Assembly (NCBI GenBank): GCA_016705125.1
Contig: JADIYW010000029.1
Coordinates: forward strand, 62,001 to 126,000
Reading direction: 5' to 3'
Origin: Bacteroidota bacterium
GTDB taxonomy: Bacteria > Bacteroidota > Bacteroidia > Chitinophagales > JADIYW01
Length of the DNA: 64,000 nucleotides
Shown here piece after piece: positions 19,023 through 28,633 of the stretch (positions are counted from its first letter, which is position 1; each line of letters opens with the position of its first letter). Below the pieces are notes generated by a model, which ran no database searches, was not told where the DNA came from, and saw only the letters and a list, made by a program, of their open reading frames with translations. A program made the translations under genes and the position numbers.

Positions 19023-20717
19023 ATGAAAAAAACGAGTTTATCAATCGCACTATTTATTTGTGTTTTACTACAAATAAATGCTTCTCCAATTACGATAAAA
19101 GAATCCAAAGTTATGGATGTAACTGTTTATCGAAATTATGCCAAAGAAACTAGGGTAGGGTCATCAAAAATTCCAGCCGGAAATTCTGAAATAATTATTT
19201 CAAATATTACTTATGCTATCGATGAAAATTCTATTCAAGTAGGTTCAAAAGGAGGGAATGTTAAAATTTTGTCGGTATCAACCCGCATCAATTATTTAAC
19301 GGAACCCAATAAAGATGCCAACCCTACGAAAGTAATAATATGGCAGGATTCCATTAAATTATTGCAAAACAAAATGGGTTTTTTGCTCAAAAAAATAGAA
19401 GTGTATGAAACGGGATTATCTATTTTGAATAATAACAATAAATTGGGTACTGCAGAGGAAAGTTTATTGCCTGAAATGTTGAAACAGTTGGTAGAATTAA
19501 ATTTGTCAAAACAACTAGAATTGAAAAAATTAATTTTCGAAAATTATTTAGAATATTCAGAAATAAATCAAGAAATTTCTGTTTTGCAAACTCAAATTTA
19601 TCAAGGAAGTTCGGTTGGCACTTCAAAAGCAATAAGGGAAGTAGTACTTAAAATAAATGCAAAAGAAGCGGAAACGGCTCAATTTAAAGTATCTTATATT
19701 ACCACTGCTGCTTATTGGGTGCCTACTTACGAAATAAGGTGTGAAAATACAACCAAGCCATTATTGCTTTCATGTAGAGCTAAGATAGTACAAACTACAG
19801 GTTTTGATTGGAAAGATATTAAATTAAAACTATCCACTGCCAATCCTAATAAAAATCATAACCGTCCAATTTTATATCCAATATTTGTCGATTTTATGCA
19901 GCCTGATTATTATAAAGAACAAATGGAAAGAAGAAAAGACAATATGGGTTATTTGGATGCCGAAAAACCAATGGCTATGGATAAAAAAGTAGAAGTATTG
20001 CAAAATATGGCTTATACTTCTTCTGGCGAGTCTTCTTATATTCCATCAGAGGATTTTAAAAATGGCATTCAAGTGGATGATAATAATGTGAAAATTTCCG
20101 AAGGAGATATGATGGTGGAATACGATATAGAAACATTACAAGACATAGAAAGTGATGGAAAAGAGCATATAATTGGTGTGCAAGAAATTACTCTACCAGC
20201 AATTTATAATTATCATAGTGTGCCAAAATTAGATTGTGGTGCTTTTCTATTGGCTCGTATAACCGATTGGGGAAAATATAATTTGTTGGCAGGTGAAGCA
20301 ACTATCTTTTTTGATGATATGTATATTGGAAAATCTTACCTGAATCCAAATGTGAGCGCAGATACATTGTTGATTTCACTTGGAATTGACGATAAAATCG
20401 CTATTAAAAGAATTAAACTAAGTGAGTTTTGTTCTACAAAGATTTTAGGTAGCAAAAAGAAAGAAACCAAGGCATTTGAAACTATTGTAAAAAACAATAA
20501 AAACTATGCAATAGAAATTGAAATATTAGACCAATATCCAATTTCTAAAAATAGCGAAATTGAGGTAACACTTGATGAGGCCAAAGAGGCACAAATAATA
20601 AAAGAATACGGGAAAGTGTTGTGGAAAATAAAATTGCAACCTGGCGAATCGAAAAAATTGAGGTTGATTTATACTATTAAATATCCAGAGGAAAAGCTTA
20701 TTCAAGAGCGAAATTAA
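19023..20717 (+). CDS. MuiA-family exported protein (DUF4140/DUF4139)
   Basis: A 564-residue protein with signal peptide (ending QINAS). The N-terminus (about 25-125) matches DUF4140: VMDVTVYRNYAKETR, then KIPAGNSEIIISNI. A helical coiled segment (about 110-205) leads into DUF4139 (about 210-560), with TAAYWVPTYEIRC and the C-terminal KIKLQPGESKKLRLIYTIKYP. This is the mucoidy-inhibitor MuiA-like architecture. The family is beta-sandwich-rich, envelope-located and functionally unclear. It is 8 bp downstream of the rhodanese gene and closed by a terminator, so the pair forms an operon. Confidence 0.88.
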   Translation: MKKTSLSIALFICVLLQINASPITIKESKVMDVTVYRNYAKETRVGSSKIPAGNSEIIISNITYAIDENSIQVGSKGGNVKILSVSTRINYLTEPNKDANPTKVIIWQDSIKLLQNKMGFLLKKIEVYETGLSILNNNNKLGTAEESLLPEMLKQLVELNLSKQLELKKLIFENYLEYSEINQEISVLQTQIYQGSSVGTSKAIREVVLKINAKEAETAQFKVSYITTAAYWVPTYEIRCENTTKPLLLSCRAKIVQTTGFDWKDIKLKLSTANPNKNHNRPILYPIFVDFMQPDYYKEQMERRKDNMGYLDAEKPMAMDKKVEVLQNMAYTSSGESSYIPSEDFKNGIQVDDNNVKISEGDMMVEYDIETLQDIESDGKEHIIGVQEITLPAIYNYHSVPKLDCGAFLLARITDWGKYNLLAGEATIFFDDMYIGKSYLNPNVSADTLLISLGIDDKIAIKRIKLSEFCSTKILGSKKKETKAFETIVKNNKNYAIEIEILDQYPISKNSEIEVTLDEAKEAQIIKEYGKVLWKIKLQPGESKKLRLIYTIKYPEEKLIQERN

Positions 20718-20735
20718 TTAATTAGAATAACCAAT

Positions 20736-20763
20736 AAAAGGCAATCTGAAAAGGTTGCCTTTT
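20736..20763 (+). terminator. Rho-independent terminator after the MuiA-like gene
   Basis: Stem AAAAGGCAA (20736-20744) with TTGCCTTTT (20755-20763), 10-nt loop, followed by more T residues. Confidence 0.88.
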
Positions 20764-20818
20764 TTTTGTTTTTATTGGTGTAATTTGGATTTTTTTTCTT
20801 TTCTTTTTAAAAATTATG

Positions 20819-20826
20819 TAACTTTA
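20819..20826 (+). promoter_or_regulatory. Candidate -7 element
   Basis: TAACTTTA matches TAnnTTTG in 7 of 8 positions, 22 nt before the small lipoprotein gene. Confidence 0.25.
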
Positions 20827-20848
20827 AACATAAATTAAATCCTATACC

Positions 20849-21316
20849 ATGAAAAATACGCTCTTTATTAGTAAAATATCGTTTTTGTTTCTTGTTATAT
20901 TTTCTTTACAAGCATGTAATCCTATCGAAAATATCCTGCCAAATAATGGAGTTTCAAATGCAAAAGCGGTAGGGACTTATAAACAATCAAAAATTGTTAC
21001 CACTTCACAATCCCTAACCTATGATGGTGGAACGGTGCAATTGAATGCCAATAATACCATTTCTATTCAATTTAAGTTAAATGTGCCTGGGCAATTTCCT
21101 ATCTTTTACGACTTTACGGGAACCTATTCCAAAACAGGAAATAATGTAATTTTTACTGTAAATTATTCTGGATCGCTGCCAGTTCCAAATCCCAATTTGA
21201 CCATAAATGGAAAACTTTATTTGATCTCCACATCCATACCAAAAAAGGTTAAATTGACCTTTTCGACTACGCTTCCATTCTTGTTAGGAAATGAAATCTT
21301 TATTTTCATCAAATAG
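20849..21316 (+). CDS. Small lipoprotein of unknown function
   Basis: A 155-residue protein that I do not recognise. A signal peptide with lipobox LQAC (Cys23) predicts a lipoprotein. The rest is Asn/Thr-rich beta structure (VGTYKQSKIVTTSQSLTYDG, YDFTGTYSKTGNNVIFTVNY), resembling lipocalin-like stress or surface lipoproteins of Bacteroidota in style but without a clear motif. The gene is isolated, behind a terminator and in front of the dcw promoter region. Confidence 0.65.
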   Translation: MKNTLFISKISFLFLVIFSLQACNPIENILPNNGVSNAKAVGTYKQSKIVTTSQSLTYDGGTVQLNANNTISIQFKLNVPGQFPIFYDFTGTYSKTGNNVIFTVNYSGSLPVPNPNLTINGKLYLISTSIPKKVKLTFSTTLPFLLGNEIFIFIK

Positions 21317-21385
21317 TTTTTTTGGCTAATAAATGACTTTAAATGGCTTAATGGTAAATTGAATTTGATTTAATTCCCATTTTTG

Positions 21386-21421
21386 CCACTTTTTTGCCCC
21401 AAAATCGCCACTTTCTCCCAC
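21386..21421 (-). promoter_or_regulatory. Second, inverted cluster of MraZ-like boxes
   Basis: Read on the minus strand: GTGGG AGAAA GTGGC GATTT TGGGG, then 7 nt, then GTGGC. The first three boxes step by about 10 bp, the spacing known for MraZ operators (TGGGN direct repeats with 5-nt gaps in E. coli). It lies about 140 bp upstream of, and opposite to, the proximal array. The assignment is an inference from the pattern. Confidence 0.45.
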
Positions 21422-21558
21422 TTCTTTTATCAACAAAATAAAAAATTGTTGATTACTTCAAATAGCTGATAATCAAGTTATTAATCGTCTTTTCAACACG
21501 ATAATAACAATTAATTGTGCATTATTGTGCATTTTTTCTGTCAAAATAAAAACACAAA

Positions 21559-21593
21559 GTGGTAATTTGTTACAACTAGTGGGAAATTGTGGA
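21559..21593 (+). promoter_or_regulatory. MraZ operator array (GTGG boxes, 10-bp period)
   Basis: GTGGT (21559), a degenerate GTTAC (21569), GTGGG (21579) and GTGGA (21589) recur at exact 10-bp steps with AT-rich 5-nt gaps. They lie 50-90 bp before mraZ and just upstream of the candidate -7 element. This is the architecture of MraZ binding sites, so autoregulation of the operon by MraZ is expected. The remainder of the 330-bp gap shows no gene. Confidence 0.65.
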
Positions 21594-21603
21594 GATTTTG
21601 ATT

Positions 21604-21611
21604 TAACTTTA
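21604..21611 (+). promoter_or_regulatory. Candidate -7 element of the dcw operon
   Basis: TAACTTTA matches TAnnTTTG in 7 of 8 positions, 35 nt before mraZ. The GTGG array would overlap the -33 region. Confidence 0.35.
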
Positions 21612-21646
21612 CGCTCTTAATAGCGATAAGTAGATTCAAATCATAG

Positions 21647-22114
21647 ATGGGTAATTTTATAGGAACATATGAAGTTAAAATGGACACCAAAGGCAGGGTA
21701 CGTTTACCTTCAGCCTTGTTGCGCCAAATAGCGGAAAGTTCCCGTCGTGAATTTGTTTTGAATAGAGGTTTTGAGGGTTGTATTTCCTTATTTCCAATTG
21801 AAGAATGGAAAAACGTAAGCGAGGTAGTAAATAGCCTTAGTCCATTCCGAAAAGAAGATAGAGAATTTCAAAGATATTTTTACAGAGCAGCCACTCAAGT
21901 AGAATTAGATTCGAATGATCGTTTATTAATTGGAAAGTCATTACAAGATTTTGCTGAATTAAAAGACGATATCGTCATTCATGCTTATGCCAATTCCATT
22001 GACATTTGGTCGGCTATTAAGTATAATGAAATGATTAATAAAGAGCCCGAAGATTTCTCGGATATGGCCGATAGGGTGATGACAGCAGCATTGGATAAAC
22101 TAAAGAAAAACTAA
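21647..22114 (+). CDS. mraZ: Transcriptional regulator MraZ
   Basis: A 155-residue MraZ with two SpoVT/AbrB-like halves. The first carries GTYEVKMDTKGRVRLPSALL (about residues 5-24); the second carries the paired motif VELDSNDRLLIGKSL (about 85-99). MraZ forms a ring-shaped oligomer, binds short direct repeats before its own gene and regulates dcw transcription. It is the first gene of the cluster here, with GTGG-box arrays upstream, and rsmH follows 4 bp later. Confidence 0.96.
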   Translation: MGNFIGTYEVKMDTKGRVRLPSALLRQIAESSRREFVLNRGFEGCISLFPIEEWKNVSEVVNSLSPFRKEDREFQRYFYRAATQVELDSNDRLLIGKSLQDFAELKDDIVIHAYANSIDIWSAIKYNEMINKEPEDFSDMADRVMTAALDKLKKN

Positions 22115-22118
22115 GCCG

Positions 22119-23012
22119 ATGTATCACCAACCTGTTATGTTAAAAGAGACTACAAATGCATTAGTACAGATACCCGATGGAGTGTATGTAGATATAACAT
22201 TTGGTGGAGGCGGACATTCCAAAAAAATATTGGAATTATTGAGTCCAAAGGGTCGATTATTTGGATTTGACCAAGATTCAGATGCCCAAAAAAATGCACC
22301 AAAGGATGATAGATTTACTTTCGTTAAAGCCAATTTCAGACACCTTAAAAGGTTTTTAAAGCTGCATAATATAACGGAAGTTGATGGGATATTGGCTGAT
22401 TTTGGCGTTTCGTCTCACCAAATTGATACAGCCGAAAGGGGTTTCTCTACTCGTTTTGATGGGGATTTGGACATGCGAATGGATCAAACATCAGCCCTTA
22501 CGGCAAGCGATGTTTTAAATACCTATTCTTTCGAAAAACTGGTAGATATTTTTAGCAAATATGGCGAGGTAATAAATTCCAAAATGTTGGCTAGAAAAAT
22601 TGAGGCCATTCGCACCGAGCATCCTTTTCGTACTACAGAAGATTTGCTTTCAGTTGCCAAAGAATTAGCAAGAGGTAAAGAGGTTAGGTATCTAGCACAG
22701 GTTTTTCAAGCTATACGAATAGAAGTAAATGATGAATTGGGCGTAATCAAAGAATTTTTGATTCAAGCCGGTGAAATATTAAAACCAGGCGGTCGCATTG
22801 TAGTGCTTTCCTATCATTCGCTAGAGGATAGGTTGGTGAAAAACTATGTAAAGGCAGCCAATTTTGAGGGTGAGCCAGAAAAGGATTTTTTCGGACATAG
22901 TAAGTTGATATTCAAGCCAGTAATAAAAAAATATGAGGAAGCCAGTGCGGAAGAAATAAAGGAAAACCCTAGAGCAAGAAGTGCAAAATTAAGAGTTGCG
23001 GAAAAAATATAA
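22119..23012 (+). CDS. rsmH: 16S rRNA (cytosine1402-N4)-methyltransferase
   Basis: A 297-residue RsmH (MraW). It uses S-adenosylmethionine to methylate N4 of C1402 of 16S rRNA, tuning the ribosomal P site. Visible signatures are HQPVMLKET at the N-terminus, the SAM-binding DITFGGGGHSKKIL (about 25-38), ADFGVSSHQID (about 92-102), and the C-terminal VLSYHSLEDRLVKN block. Length and motif order are complete. It lies 4 bp after mraZ and 6 bp before ftsL. Confidence 0.97.
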   Translation: MYHQPVMLKETTNALVQIPDGVYVDITFGGGGHSKKILELLSPKGRLFGFDQDSDAQKNAPKDDRFTFVKANFRHLKRFLKLHNITEVDGILADFGVSSHQIDTAERGFSTRFDGDLDMRMDQTSALTASDVLNTYSFEKLVDIFSKYGEVINSKMLARKIEAIRTEHPFRTTEDLLSVAKELARGKEVRYLAQVFQAIRIEVNDELGVIKEFLIQAGEILKPGGRIVVLSYHSLEDRLVKNYVKAANFEGEPEKDFFGHSKLIFKPVIKKYEEASAEEIKENPRARSAKLRVAEKI

Positions 23013-23018
23013 TCAGAA

Positions 23019-23393
23019 ATGGAAACGCAAGAAAATATAAATCAAGAACAAAAATCACTCATAAAAAGAGCGATAGAAGGTGTTTTAATGCTTTTGGGAG
23101 TGGCTGATTTAGTCAACTACCAGAAAGTAATTAATAATACCCTCTTTTTTCTATTTATACTTTTCATTGGCATTTTTCAAATTGGTCATAACCTAATGGG
23201 TGAACGATTAAATAGAAGTATTTCAACTCGAAAACAAGAAGTAAAAGAAGCCCGCTGGGAATATATGACTATAAAATCGGATTTAATGTTTCGAAGTAAG
23301 CAGTCCGAAATAGCAAAATTACTTACTCCACGTGGCATAAACGAATTGGTGGTTCCACCACAAACAATAATAACGAAGAAAGGTGAGTATTAA
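23019..23393 (+). CDS. ftsL: FtsL-like cell division protein
   Basis: A 124-residue bitopic protein: a cytoplasmic leader of about 45 residues, one membrane span (NTLFFLFILFIGIFQIGHNL), then a short periplasmic coiled-coil-prone helix. Sequence similarity to E. coli FtsL is not visible. The assignment rests on size, topology and position between rsmH and ftsI, where Bacteroidota carry the FtsL-like gene. FtsL links FtsQ and DivIC/FtsB to the septal synthase FtsWI. The 3' end overlaps the next gene by 11 bp, so translation is probably coupled. Confidence 0.75.
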   Translation: METQENINQEQKSLIKRAIEGVLMLLGVADLVNYQKVINNTLFFLFILFIGIFQIGHNLMGERLNRSISTRKQEVKEARWEYMTIKSDLMFRSKQSEIAKLLTPRGINELVVPPQTIITKKGEY

Positions 23394-25476
23394 GTCTAAC
23401 ATATTATGGCGAATATATTTCTGCTTTGCAGCTATGTTTGTATTTGGTTTGGCCATAGTTGGAAAAGCCTACCACACACAAACGGTCGATAATGGTTATT
23501 GGAGATCTCTTGCAGATTCGACAACAACCAAATTGCAAAAATTGGAGCCTGAAAGAGGAAATATCTATTCTTCCGACGATCGTTTGTTAGCAACATCTTT
23601 ACCGCTTTTTAACCTAAGGGTTGATTTTGCCTCCGATGCAATGACGGACGATATGTTCAATCATGATTTAGATTCTTTGGCATTAATGTGTGCTCAGGAA
23701 TTTAAGGACCGCAGCAAAGAGGAATATAAAAGACTATTTGTAAGGGCAAGAGACAGAAAACGCAGGTATTTTATTTTGCAAAATAAAGTAGATTATGCTG
23801 CTGTACAAGAAATTAAAAAATGGCCATTATTCCGACTAGGCAAGTACAAAGGAGGTCTTTTGGTTGAAATGGTGCCAACTCGAAAAAACCCGTACGGCAC
23901 TTTGGCTGAAAGAACGATTGGTTATGTAAGGGAAAATGCACAAAGCATTGGAATTGAATCTCAATACAATAATTATTTGGCTGGTCGTGAAGGACAGAAA
24001 TTGATGCGCCGAATAGCTGGTGGTATTTTTGTGCCTATTTCACATGAAAATGCAATTGAGCCGATTGAAGGCAAGGATGTAATTACCACAATAGATGTAA
24101 ATCTTCAAGATGCTACACAGAATGCACTTGAAAAGGCCATGAAATTAAATGATGCTGAATATGGCACTTGCGTAGTAATGGAGGTTAATACTGGTGCAAT
24201 CAAAGCCATTTCAAATTTAGGAAAATCGAAAAATGGAACGTTTGCCGAGAATTTCAATTATGCAGTTGCTTCATCCACCGAACCTGGTTCTACTTTTAAG
24301 CTAGCATCTTATTTGGCATTACTCGACGATGGATTTATTAAATTGACGGATAGTGTTAATATTAGTTTTGGCCGTGCAAATATTTGTGGACATACAATCA
24401 AGGATGATGGAAATGTGTTTCCACTTTTTAGGACAATAACTAATGCATTTGCTAAATCAAGTAATGTGGCAGTGGCCCGTTTGTGTAAAAAACATTATGG
24501 CAATAATAAAGAAGGTTTTTATAAAAAATTCAAGCAATTTGGCCTTACAGAACCTACACAGATTGAGTTAAAAGGAGAGCCTTTTCCAACTATGTCTAAG
24601 CCAAGCCAATGGAGTTGTACCTCAGTTCCTTGGAAGGCACATGGTTATGAGCTTAAATTGACACCACTTCAATTGCTTTCTTTTTACAATGCTGTTGCTA
24701 ATGGTGGAAAGAAAATGAAACCATACTTGGTTCAAAGAGTAATGGACAATGGTAAAGTGGTTATGGAAAATAAACCACAAGTAGCAATAGAAAAAATTGC
24801 ATCTGATTATGCAATTGGTGAGGCTGTGAAAATGTTGATGGCAGTAGTGGATACAGGTACTGCAAGGAAAATAAAATCACCCTATTATTCTATTGGTGGA
24901 AAAACAGGTACTGCCGAAATAAATGAGCCAGGCCGTGGATATACAGGTAAAAATCAAGCCTCATTTGTAGGTTTTTTCCCTGCTGAAGCTCCAAAGTATT
25001 CCTGTATTGTAGTAATTGTTGGCCCAAGTGGTATTTTGACACATGGTGGTGATGTGGCAGCACCAGTTTTCAAAGAGATAGCAGATAGAATCATGTCTGC
25101 CGACCCTACCATGCACAAAAAAGTCAACCATTTTACAAGTAAAGACACATTTGGACTAATGCCTGCTTTGGTAAAAGGAGATTTACAAGAAATTATTTCC
25201 TTAAGCAAAATATTCGGAATAAAGAATCCAGAAATGGAAGAAGTTGATTATGTAACTGCTCGGTGGGTAAATAAGGTAGGTACAATTGCTAAAATAAATA
25301 ATAAAGAAGGATTTGTTCCAGATGTAATGGGATTGTGCATTGATGATGCCTTGTTTTTATTAGAAAATATGGGTTTAAAGGTTTCATTCACTGGTTATGG
25401 AAAAGTCAAATCCCAATCCATTTTACCAAATACAAAACTCGTAAAAGGTTCAAAAATAAATCTGATTTTAAGCTAA
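23383..25476 (+). CDS. ftsI: Septal penicillin-binding protein 3 (transpeptidase), PASTA-containing
   Basis: A 697-residue class B PBP. An N-terminal membrane anchor (about 8-28) is followed by the dimerisation/pedestal domain and transpeptidase domain with STFK (Ser303 nucleophile, Lys306), SSN (359-361) and KTGTAE (507 onward). The C-terminus (about 645-697) is a PASTA domain (VPDVMGLCIDDALFLLENMG). It crosslinks septal peptidoglycan with FtsW. The start is a GTG that overlaps ftsL by 11 bp; no ATG occurs before the membrane segment. The next gene, murE, starts on the last base of the stop (TAATG). Confidence 0.95.
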   Translation: MSIKSNILWRIYFCFAAMFVFGLAIVGKAYHTQTVDNGYWRSLADSTTTKLQKLEPERGNIYSSDDRLLATSLPLFNLRVDFASDAMTDDMFNHDLDSLALMCAQEFKDRSKEEYKRLFVRARDRKRRYFILQNKVDYAAVQEIKKWPLFRLGKYKGGLLVEMVPTRKNPYGTLAERTIGYVRENAQSIGIESQYNNYLAGREGQKLMRRIAGGIFVPISHENAIEPIEGKDVITTIDVNLQDATQNALEKAMKLNDAEYGTCVVMEVNTGAIKAISNLGKSKNGTFAENFNYAVASSTEPGSTFKLASYLALLDDGFIKLTDSVNISFGRANICGHTIKDDGNVFPLFRTITNAFAKSSNVAVARLCKKHYGNNKEGFYKKFKQFGLTEPTQIELKGEPFPTMSKPSQWSCTSVPWKAHGYELKLTPLQLLSFYNAVANGGKKMKPYLVQRVMDNGKVVMENKPQVAIEKIASDYAIGEAVKMLMAVVDTGTARKIKSPYYSIGGKTGTAEINEPGRGYTGKNQASFVGFFPAEAPKYSCIVVIVGPSGILTHGGDVAAPVFKEIADRIMSADPTMHKKVNHFTSKDTFGLMPALVKGDLQEIISLSKIFGIKNPEMEEVDYVTARWVNKVGTIAKINNKEGFVPDVMGLCIDDALFLLENMGLKVSFTGYGKVKSQSILPNTKLVKGSKINLILS

Positions 25477-26942
25477 TGAGGAACTTAAAAGACATATTAT
25501 ATGGCGTAGCATTAGAGGCAGTAACTGGCTCTACTGATATTCAAATTGGTGGTATTACTACCGATTCTAGATTGGTTGATTCAAATACTATTTTTGTTGC
25601 AATTCGAGGCACCAATACCGACGGTCATAATTATATCGACCAAGTAATCGAAAAGGGTGTAAAAGTCATTTTGTGCGAAGAATTTAACCCTAATTCTTCT
25701 AGTGAAGTTTGTTTTTTACAGGTTTCAAATGCCCGAAAAGCATTAGGTATTTTGGCGTCAAATTTTTATGATAATCCATCTAAGCAGTTAAAATTGGTGG
25801 GCATTACTGGTACAAATGGTAAAACCACCACAACTACGATATTATACGATTTATTTAAAAAATTGGGTTATAAGGTAGGTTTGCTTTCTACTATTCAGAA
25901 TCTAATCAATGACAAGGTTTATGAATCTACGCATACCACGCCCGACCCAGTTTCGCTGAATAAGTTATTGGCCGAAATGGTGGAATCTGGCTGCACACAT
26001 GCCTTTATGGAAGTGAGCTCTCATTCCATAGACCAAGATAGAATTGCAGGATTGGCATTTGAAGGAGCAGTTTTTACCAATATTTCTCACGATCATTTAG
26101 ATTACCATAAAACGTTTTTGGATTATATAAATGCGAAAAAGAAATTTTTCGACAACCTACCTTCCAATGCATTTGCACTAATAAATACTGATGATAAAAG
26201 AGGCGCAGTAATGGTTCAAAACACCAAGGCAAATGTATTCAGTTTTGGATTGCGTTCATTGTCTGATTTTTATTTAAGGGTGGTTGAAAATTCATTCGAT
26301 GGGATGATTTTAGATATCGCAAATACCGAAGTTCACTGTTTAATGGTCGGTAAATTCAATGCATATAATTTTCTTGCAGCCTACGGTGTGGCTATGCTTT
26401 TGGGAGAAGAAAAAATGAACGTTTTAAGTAAATTAAGTTTATTAAAAGGGGCTGAGGGAAGGTTTGAATATTTTATTTCTGAGGTAGATAAACTAGTTGG
26501 TATTGTTGATTATGCACATACGCCAGACGCACTTAAAAATGTAATTAGTACAATAAACGAAATCAGAAATGGGAGCGAATCGCTGATTACTGTAGTAGGA
26601 TGTGGAGGAAATAGAGACAAAGAAAAACGGCCTTTAATGGCGCTTATTGCCTCCGAATTAAGTTCTAAAGTAATTCTTACATCAGACAATCCTAGAAACG
26701 AAGACCCAAAAGATATTTTAGCACAGATGCGCAATGGTGTTTCTCCTGAGCATGCCCGAAAGGTAATGGTGGTAGAAGATAGACTTGAAGCCATTCGAAT
26801 AGCCACAAATATGGCACAGGCCAACGATATTATACTTTTGGCTGGAAAAGGACACGAGAAATATCAAGAAATCAATGGGGTGAAATATCCTTTTGATGAT
26901 AAAGAACAATTATCAATCACTTTTAAAGAAATGGGTCGCTAA
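25476..26942 (+). CDS. murE: UDP-MurNAc-tripeptide synthetase MurE
   Basis: A 488-residue Mur ligase that adds the third stem-peptide residue, normally meso-diaminopimelate, to UDP-MurNAc-L-Ala-D-Glu. Seen are [20 protein letters not shown] at the N-terminus, ATP loop [13 protein letters not shown] (about 108-120), HTTPDP near 150, the carbamyl-Lys region [12 protein letters not shown], and SDNPRNEDP near 405. DNPR is the diaminopimelate-specificity motif, so the cross-linking residue should be DAP. It overlaps ftsI and mraY by 1 bp each (TAATG), implying coupled translation. Confidence 0.97.
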   Translation: MRNLKDILYGVALEAVTGSTDIQIGGITTDSRLVDSNTIFVAIRGTNTDGHNYIDQVIEKGVKVILCEEFNPNSSSEVCFLQVSNARKALGILASNFYDNPSKQLKLVGITGTNGKTTTTTILYDLFKKLGYKVGLLSTIQNLINDKVYESTHTTPDPVSLNKLLAEMVESGCTHAFMEVSSHSIDQDRIAGLAFEGAVFTNISHDHLDYHKTFLDYINAKKKFFDNLPSNAFALINTDDKRGAVMVQNTKANVFSFGLRSLSDFYLRVVENSFDGMILDIANTEVHCLMVGKFNAYNFLAAYGVAMLLGEEKMNVLSKLSLLKGAEGRFEYFISEVDKLVGIVDYAHTPDALKNVISTINEIRNGSESLITVVGCGGNRDKEKRPLMALIASELSSKVILTSDNPRNEDPKDILAQMRNGVSPEHARKVMVVEDRLEAIRIATNMAQANDIILLAGKGHEKYQEINGVKYPFDDKEQLSITFKEMGR

Positions 26943-28237
26943 TGTTATATCATATATTTAAATTCTTGGAAGAACACTACAACCTGACAGGTGCAGGATT
27001 GTTTCAGTTCATCACTTTTAGGGCTGCGATGGCTATTATCCTTTCGCTATTACTTTCTCTAATAGTAGGCAAATCTATTATAAAGAAATTAACTAAAGCG
27101 CAAATAGGCGAAGTGGTTAGAGACCTAGGTTTAGAAGGGCAAGTACAGAAAAAAGGTACGCCTACTATGGGTGGAATTATTATCATTCTGTCCATACTTG
27201 TACCTGTATTTTTGTTTGCACGACTTGATAATGTGTATGTGTTATTGGCCATTTTTTCAACCGTTTGGATGGGATTAATTGGTTTTTTAGATGATTATAT
27301 TAAAGTATTTAAAAAAGATAAAGAAGGGCTTTCAGGTAAATTTAAAATACTAGCTCAAATAGGATTGGGTTTAGTTGTTGGCGCCACTTTATTTTTTAAT
27401 TCTAATGTAAAGGTGCGTGATTACAATAATATTTATACGTACAAATTAGAAAATGGAAAACCAGTTGGGGAGCCGATTGATAAAGAACCTGCAATGGGTG
27501 TTTTTTATGAAAAGGGAGGAGTAGAGCAGGATGGATTTTATTATTCGCACGATACAAGATCAGTTGAAACAAATGTTCCTTTTCTAAAAAATAATGCACT
27601 TGATTATTCAGTGCCACTTGAGTTTTTGGGTCCTGGTTATGAAAAATGGGCTTGGGTAATTTTTATTCCAATTGTGATTTTTATCATCACTGCGGTCTCC
27701 AATGCAGCCAATTTAACTGATGGAATTGATGGTTTGGCTACTGGGGTATCTGCTATTATTGTACTTACATTAGGTGTTTTTGCGTATGTTTCGGGTAACG
27801 TAAATTTCTCCGATTATTTAAATATTCTTTATATCCCCAATTCGGGTGAATTGGTGATTGTGTCTGCGGCTATTGTAGGCGCTTGTTTTGGTTTTTTGTG
27901 GTACAATGCATTTCCTGCTCAAGTATTTATGGGCGATACTGGAAGCCTTATGTTGGGTGGACTTATTGCCACATTGGCCATAATGATTAGAAAGGAATTA
28001 TTGATTCCAATCTTATGCGGAATTTTTGTTGTCGAAAATCTTTCAGTAGTTCTCCAAGTCGCATATTTCAAATACACCAAACGAAAATATGGAGAAGGCA
28101 GAAGAATTTTTAAAATGTCGCCACTTCACCATCATTACCAAAAGTCAGGTTTTCATGAATCAAAAATCGTAATCCGCTTTTGGATCGTAGGGATTTTATT
28201 GGCGGTACTAACCATCATAACCCTCAAAATAAGATAA
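26942..28237 (+). CDS. mraY: Phospho-N-acetylmuramoyl-pentapeptide-transferase MraY
   Basis: A 431-residue multi-span membrane enzyme. It transfers phospho-MurNAc-pentapeptide to undecaprenyl phosphate, forming lipid I. Catalytic features are [15 protein letters not shown] (Asp117/Asp118), [17 protein letters not shown], and the C-terminal [12 protein letters not shown] loop. It is about 70 residues longer than E. coli MraY because of a hydrophilic insert at about 155-235, a known Bacteroidota trait as far as I recall. A non-dcw gene follows instead of murD. Confidence 0.96.
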   Translation: MLYHIFKFLEEHYNLTGAGLFQFITFRAAMAIILSLLLSLIVGKSIIKKLTKAQIGEVVRDLGLEGQVQKKGTPTMGGIIIILSILVPVFLFARLDNVYVLLAIFSTVWMGLIGFLDDYIKVFKKDKEGLSGKFKILAQIGLGLVVGATLFFNSNVKVRDYNNIYTYKLENGKPVGEPIDKEPAMGVFYEKGGVEQDGFYYSHDTRSVETNVPFLKNNALDYSVPLEFLGPGYEKWAWVIFIPIVIFIITAVSNAANLTDGIDGLATGVSAIIVLTLGVFAYVSGNVNFSDYLNILYIPNSGELVIVSAAIVGACFGFLWYNAFPAQVFMGDTGSLMLGGLIATLAIMIRKELLIPILCGIFVVENLSVVLQVAYFKYTKRKYGEGRRIFKMSPLHHHYQKSGFHESKIVIRFWIVGILLAVLTIITLKIR

Positions 28238-28273
28238 TTAAAATGTTGAATTGTAAATGTTGAATGTTAAATA
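28238..28273. repeat. AT-rich short repeat left of the inserted gene
   Basis: AAATGTTGAATTG, then AAATGTTGAATGTTAAATAATG, gives two near copies of AAATGTTGAAT. It resembles, in inverted orientation, the ATTAAACATTAA repeats on the other side of the four-helix-bundle gene. Confidence 0.6.
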
Positions 28274-28633
28274 ATGAAAGAGAATATAGTTAAAAATAAG
28301 AGTTTTCAATTTGCTTTATCTGCGATAGAATTATACAAGTTTATGATTCTAAAGAATGAATTTGTCTTATCAAAACAACTATTAAGAAGTGCAACAAGTA
28401 TTGGAGCAAATATAGAAGAAGCTGACGCTGGTATATCAAAAAAAGATTTTACTGCAAAAATGAGCATAGCTTCTAAAGAGGCAAGAGAAAGTTTGTATTG
28501 GCTAAAATTATTGGAATATTCGAAATTAATAGAATACAATTTTGAATCACTAAAAAATGAATGTGAAGAGTTAATTAGGTTATTAACCTCCATTGTAAAG
28601 ACTGCTCAAAAATCATTAAACATTAATCATTAA
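28274..28633 (+). CDS. Four-helix-bundle (23S rRNA IVS-type) protein
   Basis: A 119-residue, wholly helical protein of the family first noticed in 23S rRNA intervening sequences. The diagnostic central block is LRSATSIGANIEEADAGISK, then KDFTAKMSIASKEARESLYW. Related folds include the Avd accessory protein of diversity-generating retroelements, but no retroelement is present here. The biochemical role is unknown. It interrupts the dcw order between mraY and murD and is flanked by short AT-rich repeats, so it looks like a late, perhaps mobile, insertion that kept the operon reading through. Confidence 0.9.
   Translation: MKENIVKNKSFQFALSAIELYKFMILKNEFVLSKQLLRSATSIGANIEEADAGISKKDFTAKMSIASKEARESLYWLKLLEYSKLIEYNFESLKNECEELIRLLTSIVKTAQKSLNINH

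Noticed and set aside
20849..21316. Small lipoprotein as part of the dcw operon
   Set aside because: It is separated from mraZ by 330 bp with operator arrays and its own promoter-like element.
28274..28633. Diversity-generating retroelement (Avd-like gene)
   Set aside because: The four-helix protein is related in fold to Avd, but there is no reverse transcriptase or template/variable repeat pair nearby.
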